The notes below the pieces were generated by a model. That model saw only the letters and a program-made list of their open reading frames with translations. It had not been told where the DNA came from and searched no databases. The translations under genes were made by a program, and so were the position numbers. From Actinomycetes bacterium (GTDB lineage Bacteria; Actinomycetota; Actinomycetes; Propionibacteriales; Nocardioidaceae): a stretch of 64,000 bases of DNA. Location of the stretch: NCBI GenBank assembly GCA_023460975.1, contig JAEWOG010000026.1, forward strand, positions 16,772 through 80,771, read 5' to 3'. Below are positions 44,601 through 51,952 of this stretch, one piece after another. Each line of letters starts with the position of its first letter. Position 1 is the first letter of the stretch.

Positions 44601-44887
44601 TCGTTGACCGACACGGCGATCGCGCCGTCCTGGACGACATCGAGATCGAGATCCCCGGCGTCCTCCAGCACCACGCCGTCGAGCTGGTTGATCGGCTTGT
44701 TGATGCGGCCGGTCTGCCCGAGCTTGCCGGACACGACCCAGATGCCGCCGTCGTTGAGCTCGGCGTCGTGCTGTCGGTAGCCGTCCGCGTTCACGGCGTA
44801 CGCGACCAGCAGGGAGGTGGCCAGCAGCAGCGCACTGCCAGACGCCACGGACACCTTGTGGCGTTGAACGAACTTCCTGACCGACAT
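38621..44887 (-). CDS. giant membrane-anchored Ig-like/fibronectin type III protein
   Basis: 2088 residues. A basic N-terminus and one hydrophobic anchor (about 14-34: VASGSALLLATSLLVAYAVNA) leave nearly everything outside the cell. About 45-370 have a beta-propeller-like pattern (GGSLAAIDAQTGEVWAV; TEGTVAVSSTGKGTLTLLKP), then a charged linker (KSDEEKSEEQQTQG). About 400-1350 are tandem cadherin/Big-type units of about 95 residues, each marked by a Asn-Asp or DPDGD motif (PLDNDAAPEG, PLANDLPG, ALANDVDPAGG, PSLDNDVSPSGD). About 1495-1880 hold four fibronectin-III-like domains. A Cys-rich end (about 1990-2085) follows. No sortase signal. It probably works with the downstream MoxR/DUF58/transglutaminase-like genes and the divergent FHA/kinase pair. 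Confidence 0.88.
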   Translation of the reverse strand: MSVRKFVQRHKVSVASGSALLLATSLLVAYAVNADGYRQHDAELNDGGIWVVSGKLGQTGRINKPINQLDGVVLEDAGDLDLDVVQDGAIAVSVNDESRLAKVIDGGRLAPLQGGSFQLPATGDLQALGGSLAAIDAQTGEVWAVRTDPEAGRPSVTALDSSADPLAKAGDGAALAVTSEGTVAVSSTGKGTLTLLKPSGTAFAKPETHQLADRAGAPTALTAVGERLVSLDAASGQLQIVDGPAVEVPENSVLQQPGAAAEEVLIASADSLLSVDLEDGTISTVQDGLVGQPIAPVHLGACNYGAWGGGAGAVVVQCGDDAAKMNALNDEANNLEFRVNRAQIVLQDSTTGAVWDVDVDSATQIDNWNDFIPKTKKSDEEKSEEQQTQGDRRPPKAENDSYGVRAGRTTVLHPLDNDAAPEGRLLSIRSVDNPGGGATASISPDGQTIQYVAPKQARATSFDYFIDDGRDTSARATITISPRGAAQNEAPTLRSSFEPRVWQVPAGGSISVPVLSDWRDDADGDTIVLDSAKLQQQGQASSARTTADGRIRFTAPQKGSGPVKVDYGVTDANGTPASATLTFDVQPEDAQKAIKPVAEPDVVRGEVGKPIEIRPLANDLPGSDPTSPFAQLSLAGKLQGKDASVKVTTDLATGRVTFRSEKTGTFFLDYDAAYGRAPLDRGLVRVDVSAPAKKILAPVAMPDTGTLYGTAPGLVDALANDVDPAGGVLVIQSARVVDDPTLEVSVVEGRWLRLSSPSATTSDKPGRVRYTVSNGAQSSTGEVTVTHRPTPSDNSPVTTVDRVTVRAGQSVAVPSLDNDVSPSGDRLSLMSTGEGDSGRLEVLAPGDVKGDLGEAFVSGRMVRYLAPPAAGFKEQDTFTINYVAVNTTGDTALGTIEVTVVPEGGQNKLPEPGVVEGRTLANDTVTLRLPATGIDPDGDPVTLTGITEAPRLGRVVSFTGSTLEYQAYPGAGGTDEFSFQVVDTRGGIGIGTMRVAVVPPLEPKAPLAVDDQVTVQPGRVGVFAPLTNDNFDSGSEPILELIDPPEGVERDPDTGLVTIQAPTDMQAPPVQVVYSLSNGFQESRATMTLSTGPEVENPPVVFDAYGTTDDSDVAEANVLDGAYDPDGDAGDLTVSLSRTSAGDDTVTLEGSTMRVVRGAQPRVVPFQVSDADGSVAAASLYVPATGIGLPYVKPDALITMKSGGEFTGKISDYIVNPSGGQLRLAGGRQSVSATPTDLTGGAEDEQEFTLKADGGYRGPGAALLRVTTAVDESGNEDPLDPSDGATALLSVPVQVGDDTPFLRCNQTPLALIPGQEIDLDLTTVCEVQTVDPRDVYRLDYSAAWDTELGQVNLDGVEGSVVSISVDEAADGGTAVLAVRAGESREQLLTFNVAPADPPRLLSIPSQQLRAGQESALDLKPYLVEGLSSAQPTVVSVARVSGAGVTASPSGSRVLLRAPKNTSGRAVFTVVMSDVSASDPPQSRRAVGRIVVEVSGPPQAPTDVYAYEVSATNRLMVRWAPPKDSGGAPITHYVVRDNRSGTTQRCVTSPCAWTKDIGRGYAFQVQAVNRMGNSEWSAQAKVPAAARRPFRVTNIRLASRADGVVKLKWNAPPSSGAEILKYEIDWAGGGDGMEVVGTSTTATIAGLNNNNQYTFAVVAVNKAGRSPVRESSPMQSLGTPSAPSGVNVSDSRTGQRNANQTTVAVSWGATSPQGPGPTTYTVYVSRGGSEARSVSGCVRIQATTCLDSAVPYDGKVHSYWVRASNSPQPEQPNTSRPSEAAQFQATGLAAPWGDITVTPTGQTQTAVVEYTVPDSRGAKSVVTILVGNAEARTFANQRGQVRQQISTDSNYQVYPVRVQVCNENGPSSCSVSAERNVQTYGPLTSGLGEITSVVRDDTIEWTVPVDNNGDEAQLHYEIFEGDVRKAGTTISMTSKGQASQVITYATTWDTRATLRVTLSDSNPGGRGTANASASATTDPVPEPSVNVSKGDSCSDASDAQVPGCDNTDGGYDGSTCTDANCTRLFITAGGFLGAYQCSIRFGYGQWNTVPPNVVNGGPFYYHGGWKAQVTVQCVATSGPEQQGSDTENW

Positions 44888-45025
44888 CTACCGAGAACCC
44901 CCTCGTGGCGCCGATCGGCGCGCGCCACCCTCGACGGGCAGACTAATGTCCATACTGGGCCCGGCTCAAACGTGCGTCGCATGACGAGAACGCCCACGTC
45001 ACGTCCTCGGCTCAGTGGCTGCGGT

Positions 45026-45056
45026 CAGCGGGCGGTGTGGGCAGCGGGCGGTGTGG
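45026..45056. repeat. 15-bp direct repeat in the divergent promoter region
   Basis: CAGCGGGCGGTGTGG at 45026-45040 and again at 45042-45056, period 16. It sits 5 bp before a possible -10 (CACAAT, 45062-45067) for the FHA/kinase operon, where an activator or repressor could bind. Confidence 0.55.
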
Positions 45057-45095
45057 TGCGGCACAATCTCGGTACGCCGACATCAGGAGGGGACG

Positions 45096-46460
45096 TTGGT
45101 CGCGGAGACCAGGTACGTGCCGGGGTCCGGCGCGCTCGTCGGAGCGGGGGCGCTGTGGGTCCTGTTCAGCGATCCCGCTGACGACCGCGTCCTGGAGGAG
45201 GTCTGGCAGGTCGCCGCCCACGCCTCCACGGACCCCACGGCGCTGGACCGCATCGTCCGGATCGTGAAGAACGCGTTCGGCGGCTTCCCCAGTGCCCTGG
45301 CCGTCATCGATCTGCGGCACCCCGAGGCGCGCACTGTGGCGCGCGGCACCGGAGACATCCGCGTCGATGGGAACTCGCACATCCTCACGCTCGGTTCCGA
45401 GCGCTTCTCCGGCTCCCCCGACGACATCCAACGGCGGATCGCCAGCGGCGTCGTGGCGGCCTCTGCGGCGCGCATCAGCCCCATGGCGACCCCCACAGGC
45501 GCAGCCACGGCTTCGTCGGGCGACGCCGTGCCCGCCGGCGGGCCGGGCCTGATCGACGGCGTTCCAGCGGCGATCCTCGCGGCCCGCGGTCCGGACGGAC
45601 CCCCGCCGCCGCGACGACGGCTCAACACCGCGGATCTCGAGGTCCCCACGGACATGCCACTCGCCTCCGGCGACGCGGCCTATGCCCCGGCGACGCCGGC
45701 CCCTGCCCCGGTCATCGACGAGCCGTACGGCGACCCCATGCAGGACGTCGACGCTCCCTCCCCGGACCAGGCCGTCCCCGCTCCGGCGTACGACACTCCC
45801 GCCCAGGAATACGATGAGGCGTCCCTGGCCGACATGCCGGCCCCGGAGACGACCGCGGCACGTCTGGCACGACTCGAGGCCGAGGCAGCACCCGCGGCTG
45901 CCCCCGCCCACGACGAGGCCACCAGCGGCGACTACGACGACCACGACGGGTCCACCGTGCACCGTCCGGCCGCGCACCTCGAAGCCTCCGACGCACCCAC
46001 GGTGCTGACGGTCTACTGCCCGCTCGGCCACCCCTCGTCGCCGGCCCTGCCGGACTGTCGCCTGTGCCACCAGCGCATCGCGCCGCAAGAGCCTCGCACT
46101 GCGCCACGCCCCGCGCTCGGCGGCCTGCGCCTGCCCACGGGCGAGGTCGTCCCCCTCGACCGCGGCGTCGTGATCGGCCGCAAACCCACACCCGTGCCGG
46201 GGTCGAGCGACTGGCCCCACCTGGTGCACCTGCCCTCGGACCACTCGTTCGTGTCGAGGATGCACCTCCAGATCGAACTCCACGGCTGGGACGTCATCGC
46301 GCGCGACCTGGGCTCACGCGGAGGCACGACCTTGACCTACCCCGGACGCCCGCCCATGCCCATGCGAGGCGGGGAAGCGTACGTTCTGAGTCCCGGCACG
46401 GTGGTTGACCTCGCTGCGGTGTACGCCGTGCGATTCGAGACAGGAGCAGGAGCCCAGTGA
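45096..46460 (+). CDS. FHA-domain protein
   Basis: 454 residues from a TTG at 45096, chosen because AGGAGGGG ends 3-6 nt upstream and no better start exists nearby. The N-terminal 110 residues (ETRYVPGSGALVGAGALWVLFSDPADDRVLEEVWQVA) form an unnamed domain; about 150-310 are Pro/Ala/Asp-rich and likely disordered; about 325-350 have Cys/His (YCPLGHPSSPALPDCRLCHQRI), a possible zinc ribbon; about 365-450 are the FHA domain (VVIGRKPTP, HSFVSRMHLQIELHGWDVIARDLGSRGGTTL) that would bind phosphothreonine. GTGA overlap with the kinase gene links the two. Confidence 0.85.
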   Translation: MVAETRYVPGSGALVGAGALWVLFSDPADDRVLEEVWQVAAHASTDPTALDRIVRIVKNAFGGFPSALAVIDLRHPEARTVARGTGDIRVDGNSHILTLGSERFSGSPDDIQRRIASGVVAASAARISPMATPTGAATASSGDAVPAGGPGLIDGVPAAILAARGPDGPPPPRRRLNTADLEVPTDMPLASGDAAYAPATPAPAPVIDEPYGDPMQDVDAPSPDQAVPAPAYDTPAQEYDEASLADMPAPETTAARLARLEAEAAPAAAPAHDEATSGDYDDHDGSTVHRPAAHLEASDAPTVLTVYCPLGHPSSPALPDCRLCHQRIAPQEPRTAPRPALGGLRLPTGEVVPLDRGVVIGRKPTPVPGSSDWPHLVHLPSDHSFVSRMHLQIELHGWDVIARDLGSRGGTTLTYPGRPPMPMRGGEAYVLSPGTVVDLAAVYAVRFETGAGAQ

Positions 46461-47857
46461 GCGCACCCGTCATCCCTGGGTTCACCTTCATCGAGCATCT
46501 GGGCAGCGGCGGCTTCGCCGACGTCTTCCTGTACGAGCAGCAGTGGCCCCAGCAGCGCGTCGCCATCAAGGTGGTGCGCCCCGACGTCCCGCTGACCGAC
46601 CGGGAGAAGTACCTCTTCACCGCCGAGGCCAACGCCATGGCGCGCCTGGCCGATCACCCCTACATCGTCTCGGTGATCACGGCCGGGGTCACCCAGGACG
46701 GCGACCGCCCCTACCTGGTGATGCGCTACTGCCCGCCGCCGGATCTGGGCGTACGCGTCCGGTCGAATCCGATGCCGGTCATCGACGCCGTCGCAACGGG
46801 CATCAAGCTCGCCAGCGCCATCGAGACCGCGCACCGCTCGGGGATCCTGCACCGCGACATCAAGCCCAGCAACGTCCTGGTCACCACGTACCACGAGCCC
46901 GCCCTCACCGACTTCGGTATCGCCGGGCACATCGCCGATGTCGAGGGCGATCACGACGTCCGCATCTCCTACCCCTGGTCGCCACCCGAGCTGCTCGATG
47001 GCACCTCCAACGGGTCGGTGGCCTCCGACGTCTATTCGCTGGGCGCCACCATCTGGCACCTGCTGGTGGGACGCTCCCCCTTCTCGATCCCCTCGGGCGA
47101 CAACTCCACCCGCGCCCTCAGCGCGCGCATCCTCCACGCCGCCGCACCCGCGACGCAGCGTCCCGACGTCCCGCCGGCCCTCGACAGCCTGTTGCAGCAG
47201 TGCCTGGCCAAGCGGCCCGAGCACCGACCCGCCTCGGCCCTCGAGCTGGCCCGTGCACTGCAGCGGATCGAGGCGGCCGCCGGATGGCCCCGTACGGTCG
47301 TTGCCGTCGAAGGAGACCGCCCGGACTCATCGGCGATCCCGCTCGACGTCGCGGGGCCCGACGACGGCCAGACCGTGATGAAGGCACCCACGGTCATCTC
47401 CGCCTCGGCGCCCCGCAGGGTCGCCAGCGCCCAGGCCCGCGAGATCGTCCCCGACGAGAGCGAGGACACCCCGCAGCGCCTGTCCGGCAAGGTCTGGGCA
47501 GGCATCGGGCTCGTCGTGGCGGGCGCCGTCGCGGCCTTCGTCGTCTTCTCGGGCGGCGGAGACCCGCGCCCGGACCCCGAGCCGCCTCCCCACACGCCGG
47601 AACCACCCGTCGTCAACCCGCTGGAGCGCGCGCCGATCCTCTCGGGGACGCGGCAGGGCGACAACGTCGTCTTCCGCTGGGAGGGTGGCCAGGACGTGGA
47701 GGCCGGCGACCTGTGGATCCTCGTCCACGAGGACGGCACCATCGAGCGCCTGCGCGACCAGCGCATCCGCATCGCCTCCGCCGGTCCAGTGTGCCTGGAG
47801 GTCAGCCAGCGTCGCGACACCGCCACGTCCCCGGCCAGCCGGGAGTGCGTGGGCTGA
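46457..47857 (+). CDS. membrane-anchored Ser/Thr protein kinase
   Basis: 466 residues. The kinase domain covers about 8-275: glycine loop LGSGGFADV (15-23), Lys38 (VAIKVV), HRDIKPSN with catalytic Asp134, DFG at 152-154, and SDVYSLGATIWHLLVG. The juxtamembrane part carries TVMKAPTVI, threonines fit for phosphorylation and FHA binding. One transmembrane helix is near 346-365 (VWAGIGLVVAGAVAAFVVF), followed by a short Pro-rich extracellular region without PASTA repeats. Start GTG 46457 overlaps the FHA stop. A likely substrate or adaptor is the FHA protein; no phosphatase is in the cluster. Confidence 0.92.
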   Translation: MSAPVIPGFTFIEHLGSGGFADVFLYEQQWPQQRVAIKVVRPDVPLTDREKYLFTAEANAMARLADHPYIVSVITAGVTQDGDRPYLVMRYCPPPDLGVRVRSNPMPVIDAVATGIKLASAIETAHRSGILHRDIKPSNVLVTTYHEPALTDFGIAGHIADVEGDHDVRISYPWSPPELLDGTSNGSVASDVYSLGATIWHLLVGRSPFSIPSGDNSTRALSARILHAAAPATQRPDVPPALDSLLQQCLAKRPEHRPASALELARALQRIEAAAGWPRTVVAVEGDRPDSSAIPLDVAGPDDGQTVMKAPTVISASAPRRVASAQAREIVPDESEDTPQRLSGKVWAGIGLVVAGAVAAFVVFSGGGDPRPDPEPPPHTPEPPVVNPLERAPILSGTRQGDNVVFRWEGGQDVEAGDLWILVHEDGTIERLRDQRIRIASAGPVCLEVSQRRDTATSPASRECVG

Positions 47858-47883
47858 GCCCAGCTCAGTCCCTCCACGAACGC

Positions 47884-47919
47884 CGAGCGCCGTCCACCCC
47901 GCGGGGTGGACGGCGCTCG
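47884..47919. terminator. bidirectional terminator between the kinase gene and terC
   Basis: CGAGCGCCGTCCACCCC / complement, a 17-bp stem with GC at its centre, midway between convergent genes ending at 47857 and 47947. Confidence 0.85.
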
Positions 47920-47946
47920 TGTTCTGACGGAACTGGGTTGAGACGC

Positions 47947-48993
47947 TCAGGCGTTGGCGTCCGGCCCACCGCCGCCGATGGCAGCCTTCTTGCGCCGCTG
48001 CGTGACAGCCAACGACGCCACAGCGGTCACGACCAGGGTGCCGAGGATGACGCTGAGCGACAGCCAGATCGGGATCTCGGGGATCAGCGTGATGTGCTCC
48101 CCGCCGTTGATGAACGGCAGCTCGTTCTTGTGCATGGCGTGAATGATCAGCTTGATGCCGATGAAGAACAGCAGGAACGCCAGGCCGTACGAGAGGTAGA
48201 TCAGGCGCTGCAGCAGGCCACCGATCAGGAAGTACAGCTGGCGCAACCCCATCAGGGCGAACACGTTGGCGGTGAAGACCAGGTACGGGTCCTGGGTGAG
48301 GCCGTAGATCGCGGGGATCGAGTCGAGCGCAAACAGCAGGTCCGTGGTCCCCAGCGTGAGCACCACCAGGAACATCGGGGTGATGAGGCGCTTGCCGTTC
48401 TCGACGGTGAACAGCTTGGTGCCGTTCCACTCCTTGGTCGAGGGGAGGTGGTTCTCGGCGAACTTGACGAGCTTGTTCTCCTCGAACTCGTCCTCGTCCC
48501 GGTTGGCCTCACGCGCGAGCTTGATCGCGGTGTAGAGCAGGAAGGCGCCGAAGAGGTAGAAGACCCAGGCGAACTGGTTGATCGCCGCGGCGCCCACCAC
48601 GATGAAGATTCCGCGCATGATGAGCGCGAGCACGATGCCGATCATCAGCGCCGTCTGCTGGTACTGACGGGGCACCGCGAAGCTGTTCATGATGATGATG
48701 AAGATGAACAGGTTGTCGATCGACAGCGAGTACTCCGTCAACCATCCGGCGAAGAACTCCGGCCCGGGGTGGGGTGAGAGTTCGTGCGGGTGGGCGAAGA
48801 TCCACAAGCACACGCCGAACAGGACCGCGGCCCCGACGAAGACCGCCAGATGACGGCTGACCTCGGCCATGGTCGGTTCATGGGGACGACGTGCGATGAC
48901 GACGAGGTCGACGAAGAAGACGACCGCAGTGAGCGCGATCGTGATGATCCAGACGGCGGGAGAGGCGACAGAGTCGCCCATGATGGCATCCAC
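47947..48993 (-). CDS. TerC-family membrane protein (probable manganese handling)
   Basis: About 348 residues with eight or so membrane helices. Family motifs with acidic residues in membrane are SLSIDNLFIFIIIM (near 95) and LTLGTTDLLFALDSIPAIYG (near 215). TerC proteins such as Alx and MeeF/MeeY relatives export or supply Mn2+. Start is GTG 48993: the GGAGG at 49004-49008 lies 10 nt upstream, whereas a GTG at 49020 would put that site inside the gene, and an ATG at 48981 is 22 nt away. A manganese riboswitch precedes it, whose pairing can hide this GGAGG. It is the first gene left of map. Confidence 0.9.
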   Translation of the reverse strand: MDAIMGDSVASPAVWIITIALTAVVFFVDLVVIARRPHEPTMAEVSRHLAVFVGAAVLFGVCLWIFAHPHELSPHPGPEFFAGWLTEYSLSIDNLFIFIIIMNSFAVPRQYQQTALMIGIVLALIMRGIFIVVGAAAINQFAWVFYLFGAFLLYTAIKLAREANRDEDEFEENKLVKFAENHLPSTKEWNGTKLFTVENGKRLITPMFLVVLTLGTTDLLFALDSIPAIYGLTQDPYLVFTANVFALMGLRQLYFLIGGLLQRLIYLSYGLAFLLFFIGIKLIIHAMHKNELPFINGGEHITLIPEIPIWLSLSVILGTLVVTAVASLAVTQRRKKAAIGGGGPDANA

Positions 48994-49003
48994 GCGAGCG
49001 GGT

Positions 49004-49158
49004 CCTCCGGAGTTGGTCACGGGTCGACCACCGAGTGTGGTCTCCCTGGGGCTCCGGAGGTCTCTTCCGCCGATCGACGACCGACCGGTGACACCGGGTC
49101 CGTACGGGGACGGACCGTCTTGACGACATCACCGCGGGGGAATACTCCCCTCCAGCAG
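49004..49158 (-). promoter_or_regulatory. yybP-ykoY-type manganese riboswitch and its expression platform, upstream of terC
   Basis: In the terC leader (minus strand): CUGGAGGGGAGUAUU at 49155-49141, GUCGUCAAGACGGUCCGU and a GGACCCGGUGUCACCGG arm in the middle, and GGAAGAGACCUCCGGAG at 49068-49052. GGGGAGUA, the GUCA internal word and GAGACCU are conserved landmarks of the yybP-ykoY Mn2+ riboswitch, and GGAGG/CCUCC close P1. CCUCCGGAG of P1 (49052-49060) is also exactly complementary to CUCCGGAGG (49012-49004), which contains the terC SD; a 6-bp hairpin (49026-49042) lies between. Ligand binding would keep P1 and free the SD, turning translation on. Confidence 0.75.
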
Positions 49159-49252
49159 CGACCAGTCTCCCATGAGGCCGGTGATGGTGCGAAACGCGAG
49201 AGCGGAAATGAGCATCACGTCAGCGAGGCAGTCCGCCGCGCTGCGCCAGATG

Positions 49253-50077
49253 TCAGCGACCTCCGAAGGGGACGCCCATCTGCTCGAACCACGCCGCGCC
49301 ACCATCGACGGCGGTCAGCACCCACGGACCCTCGGAGGTCAGCGTGAAGGTGTGCTCGAAGTGCGCGGACCACGACCCGTCCACGGTCGCGACGGTCCAG
49401 TCGTCCTCGAGAATGTCGGTGTGCTTGCTGCCCAGCGTCACCATCGGCTCCACCGCGAGGGCAAGCCCCTCGACCAGCGTCGGACCCCGACCCTTGCGCC
49501 CGTAGTTGGGCACGTTCGGGGCCATGTGCATCTCGGTGCCGATGCCGTGGCCCGTGTAGTCCTCCAGGATGCCGTAGCGGCCCTGGGAGCGCAGGTACGA
49601 CTCGATCGCATGCGAGATGTCGGTGACGCGACCGCCCAGGTGGGCGGCGGCCATGCCCCGCCACAGCGACTCCTCGGTGACCCGCAGCAACTCGGCCACG
49701 TCGGGGGCGATCTCCCCGATGGGGACCGTGATCGCGGCATCCCCGTGCCAGCCACCGACGATGGCTCCGCAGTCGATGCTGATGACGTCGCCGTCCCGCA
49801 GCACCCGCTCCCCCGGGATGCCGTGGACGACCTCGTCGTTCACGGAGGCGCAGATCGAGGCGGGGAACGGCGGGACGCCGTAACCCAGGAATGACGGGAT
49901 CCCGCCGTGGTCGCGGATGTTCGTCTCCGCGATCTGGTCCAGCTCCCCGGTGGTGACGCCTGGGCGGGCCTCCATACGCAGCAGCTCGAGGGTGTCGCCG
50001 ACCAGAGCGCCGGCCACCCGCATCAGGTCAATCTGCTCCGGCGTCTTGATCTCAAGGCCGCGGTCCCGAAGGCCCAT
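49253..50077 (-). CDS. map: methionine aminopeptidase, type I
   Basis: Removes N-terminal Met from new proteins. 274 residues. Metal ligands are visible: Asp in ISIDCGAIVGGWHGDAA (two), His in TGHGIGTEMH, Glu in LALAVEPMV and Glu in HFEHTF. It has no N-terminal zinc-finger extension. It follows adk by 4 bp and ends the spc-type operon, because infA, its usual next gene, has been moved 15.5 kb away. Confidence 0.95.
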   Translation of the reverse strand: MGLRDRGLEIKTPEQIDLMRVAGALVGDTLELLRMEARPGVTTGELDQIAETNIRDHGGIPSFLGYGVPPFPASICASVNDEVVHGIPGERVLRDGDVISIDCGAIVGGWHGDAAITVPIGEIAPDVAELLRVTEESLWRGMAAAHLGGRVTDISHAIESYLRSQGRYGILEDYTGHGIGTEMHMAPNVPNYGRKGRGPTLVEGLALAVEPMVTLGSKHTDILEDDWTVATVDGSWSAHFEHTFTLTSEGPWVLTAVDGGAAWFEQMGVPFGGR

Positions 50078-50081
50078 CCAG

Positions 50082-50657
50082 TCAGTCCTTGCCTGCCTGC
50101 TCGATGGCCGCGAGAACGCGGTCAGTGACCTCGGCGACCTCGCCCATGCCGTCGACCTCGACCAGCAGCCCGCGCTCGCGGTACACGTTGATCAGGGGCG
50201 CCGTCTCGTCGGCGTAGACCTGCTGGCGCGTGCGGATCACCTCTTCGGTGTCGTCCGCGCGGCCCTCCTTCTCGGCCCGGGCCAGCAGTCGCTGCACCAG
50301 CTCGTCCTGGTCGACCGTGAGCACCACGGCCGCCTCGAGCGCCTGCTCGCCGGCGGCAAGCATGGCGTCGAGCTCGTGGACCTGAGCCACGGTGCGCGGG
50401 TAGCCGTCGAGCAGGAACCCTGCCGCGGCGTCAGGCTCCGCAAGACGCGCGCGGACCATGTTGTTGGTGACCTCGTCGGGCACGTACTGTCCGGCGTCCA
50501 TGTAGCGCTTGGCCTCGACACCCAGGGGCGTGCCCTGGGAGACGTTGGCGCGGAAGATGTCGCCCGTGGAGATGGCGGGGATGCCGTAGCGCGCGGCGAC
50601 GAACGTCGCCTGCGTGCCCTTGCCGGCACCGGGGGGACCCATGAGGATGAGACGCAT
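50082..50657 (-). CDS. adk: adenylate kinase
   Basis: Interconverts ATP + AMP and 2 ADP. 191 residues: Walker A GPPGAGKGTQ (7-16), AMP-binding ISTGDIFRANV, and FLLDGYPRTVAQ. The LID insert is the short type without Cys4 zinc site, usual for actinobacteria. The start overlaps the secY stop by one base (TAATG), so the two are translationally coupled. Confidence 0.96.
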   Translation of the reverse strand: MRLILMGPPGAGKGTQATFVAARYGIPAISTGDIFRANVSQGTPLGVEAKRYMDAGQYVPDEVTNNMVRARLAEPDAAAGFLLDGYPRTVAQVHELDAMLAAGEQALEAAVVLTVDQDELVQRLLARAEKEGRADDTEEVIRTRQQVYADETAPLINVYRERGLLVEVDGMGEVAEVTDRVLAAIEQAGKD

Positions 50658-51952
50658 TAGCGGAGGAATCCTTCGTAGTTGCGCTGCTGGAGCTGGCTCT
50701 CGATCTGCTTCACCGTGTCAAGCGCGACGCCCACCATGATGAGGATGGACGTACCACCGAACGGGAAGTTCTGGTTGGCATCGATCAACGCGAACGCGAT
50801 CAGCGGGATCAGCGCGATCAGACCAAGGTAGACGGCGCCCGGCAGGGTGATGCGGGAGAGCACGTACGACAGGTAGTTCTCCGTCGGGCGTCCGGCACGG
50901 ATGCCGGGGATGAACCCGCCGTACTTCTTCATGTTGTCTGCGACCTCCTGAGGGTTGAAGGTGATCGAGACGTAGAAGTACGTGAAGAAGACGATCAGGG
51001 CGAAGAAGATCGCCATGTACAGAGGGTTGTCGCCCTGGACGAGGTAGTCATTGATGAAACGGATGACCTTGTTGTCGTTGCCCTGCTGGAACTGCACGGC
51101 CATCGCCGGCAGGTAGAGCAGCGACGAGGCGAAGATGACCGGGATGATGCCGGCCTGGTTGACCTTCAGCGGGATGTAGGTGGAGTTGCCACCGAACATC
51201 TTGCTTCCGACCATGCGGCGGGCGTACTGCACCGGGATCCGGCGCTGCGCCTGCTCGATGAAGATGACGGCCGCGACCAGCGCGAGACCGACGACCATGA
51301 CGACCGCGAAGATCCACGGGCCCTTGCGGAGCTGGACGTCCCACAGGGACGAGGGGAAGGTCGCGACGACCTGGGTGAAGATGAGGATCGACATACCGTT
51401 GCCGATACCGCGGTCGGTGATGAGCTCGCCGAACCACATGATGACTGCGGTGCCCGCCGTCATGGTGGTCACCATCACGAGGAACGCGGTCGTGGAGTTG
51501 CTGTGCAGCAGCGGCTCGGAGCAGCCCTGGAGCAGCTGGCCCGAACGCGCGAGGGCGACGATGCCGGTTGCCTGCAGGATCGCCAGGCCCAGCGTCAGAT
51601 AACGCGTGTACTGCGTGATCTTGGTCTGCCCCGCCTGGCCCTCCTTCTTGAGGGCCTCGAGGCGTGGGATCACGACCACGAGCAGCTGCAGGATGATCGA
51701 CGCCGTGATGTACGGCATGATCCCGAGCGCGAAGATCGACAGGCTCAGCAACGCGCCACCGGAGAACATGTTGACGAGGCTGTAGAGCCCCTGGTTCTCG
51801 ATCTGGTTCAAGCACTGCTCGACGTTCGCCACGTGCACGCCCGGCGCAGGAACCTGCGAACCGAGGCGGAACAGCGTGATGATCAGCAGAACGAACAGCA
51901 GCTTGTTGCGCAGCTCCGGAGTCCGGAACGCGTGGGCGAAGGCGCCAAGCAC
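50657..51952 (-). CDS. secY: preprotein translocase subunit SecY
   Basis: Channel-forming core of the Sec translocon, ten transmembrane helices. About 431 residues: VLLIITLFRLGSQVPAPGV (TM1 and plug start), NMFSGGALLSLSIFALGIMPYITASIILQLL, and GNGMSILIFTQVV. Start taken as GTG 51952 (LGAFAHAFRTPELR) because GAGGA lies about 5 nt upstream; an ATG at 51967 has no SD. It is followed by adk with one-base overlap. A long-stem hairpin lies between rplO and secY. Confidence 0.95.
   Translation of the reverse strand: MLGAFAHAFRTPELRNKLLFVLLIITLFRLGSQVPAPGVHVANVEQCLNQIENQGLYSLVNMFSGGALLSLSIFALGIMPYITASIILQLLVVVIPRLEALKKEGQAGQTKITQYTRYLTLGLAILQATGIVALARSGQLLQGCSEPLLHSNSTTAFLVMVTTMTAGTAVIMWFGELITDRGIGNGMSILIFTQVVATFPSSLWDVQLRKGPWIFAVVMVVGLALVAAVIFIEQAQRRIPVQYARRMVGSKMFGGNSTYIPLKVNQAGIIPVIFASSLLYLPAMAVQFQQGNDNKVIRFINDYLVQGDNPLYMAIFFALIVFFTYFYVSITFNPQEVADNMKKYGGFIPGIRAGRPTENYLSYVLSRITLPGAVYLGLIALIPLIAFALIDANQNFPFGGTSILIMVGVALDTVKQIESQLQQRNYEGFLR

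Noticed and set aside
48994..49020. terC start at GTG 49020
   Set aside because: It would place the riboswitch-controlled SD within the coding region and has no SD of its own.
33953..49252. The map|infA block as a prophage or integrative element
   Set aside because: No integrase, attachment repeats or structural phage genes; codon style matches the neighbours, and the gene families are envelope and signalling types usual in actinobacteria.
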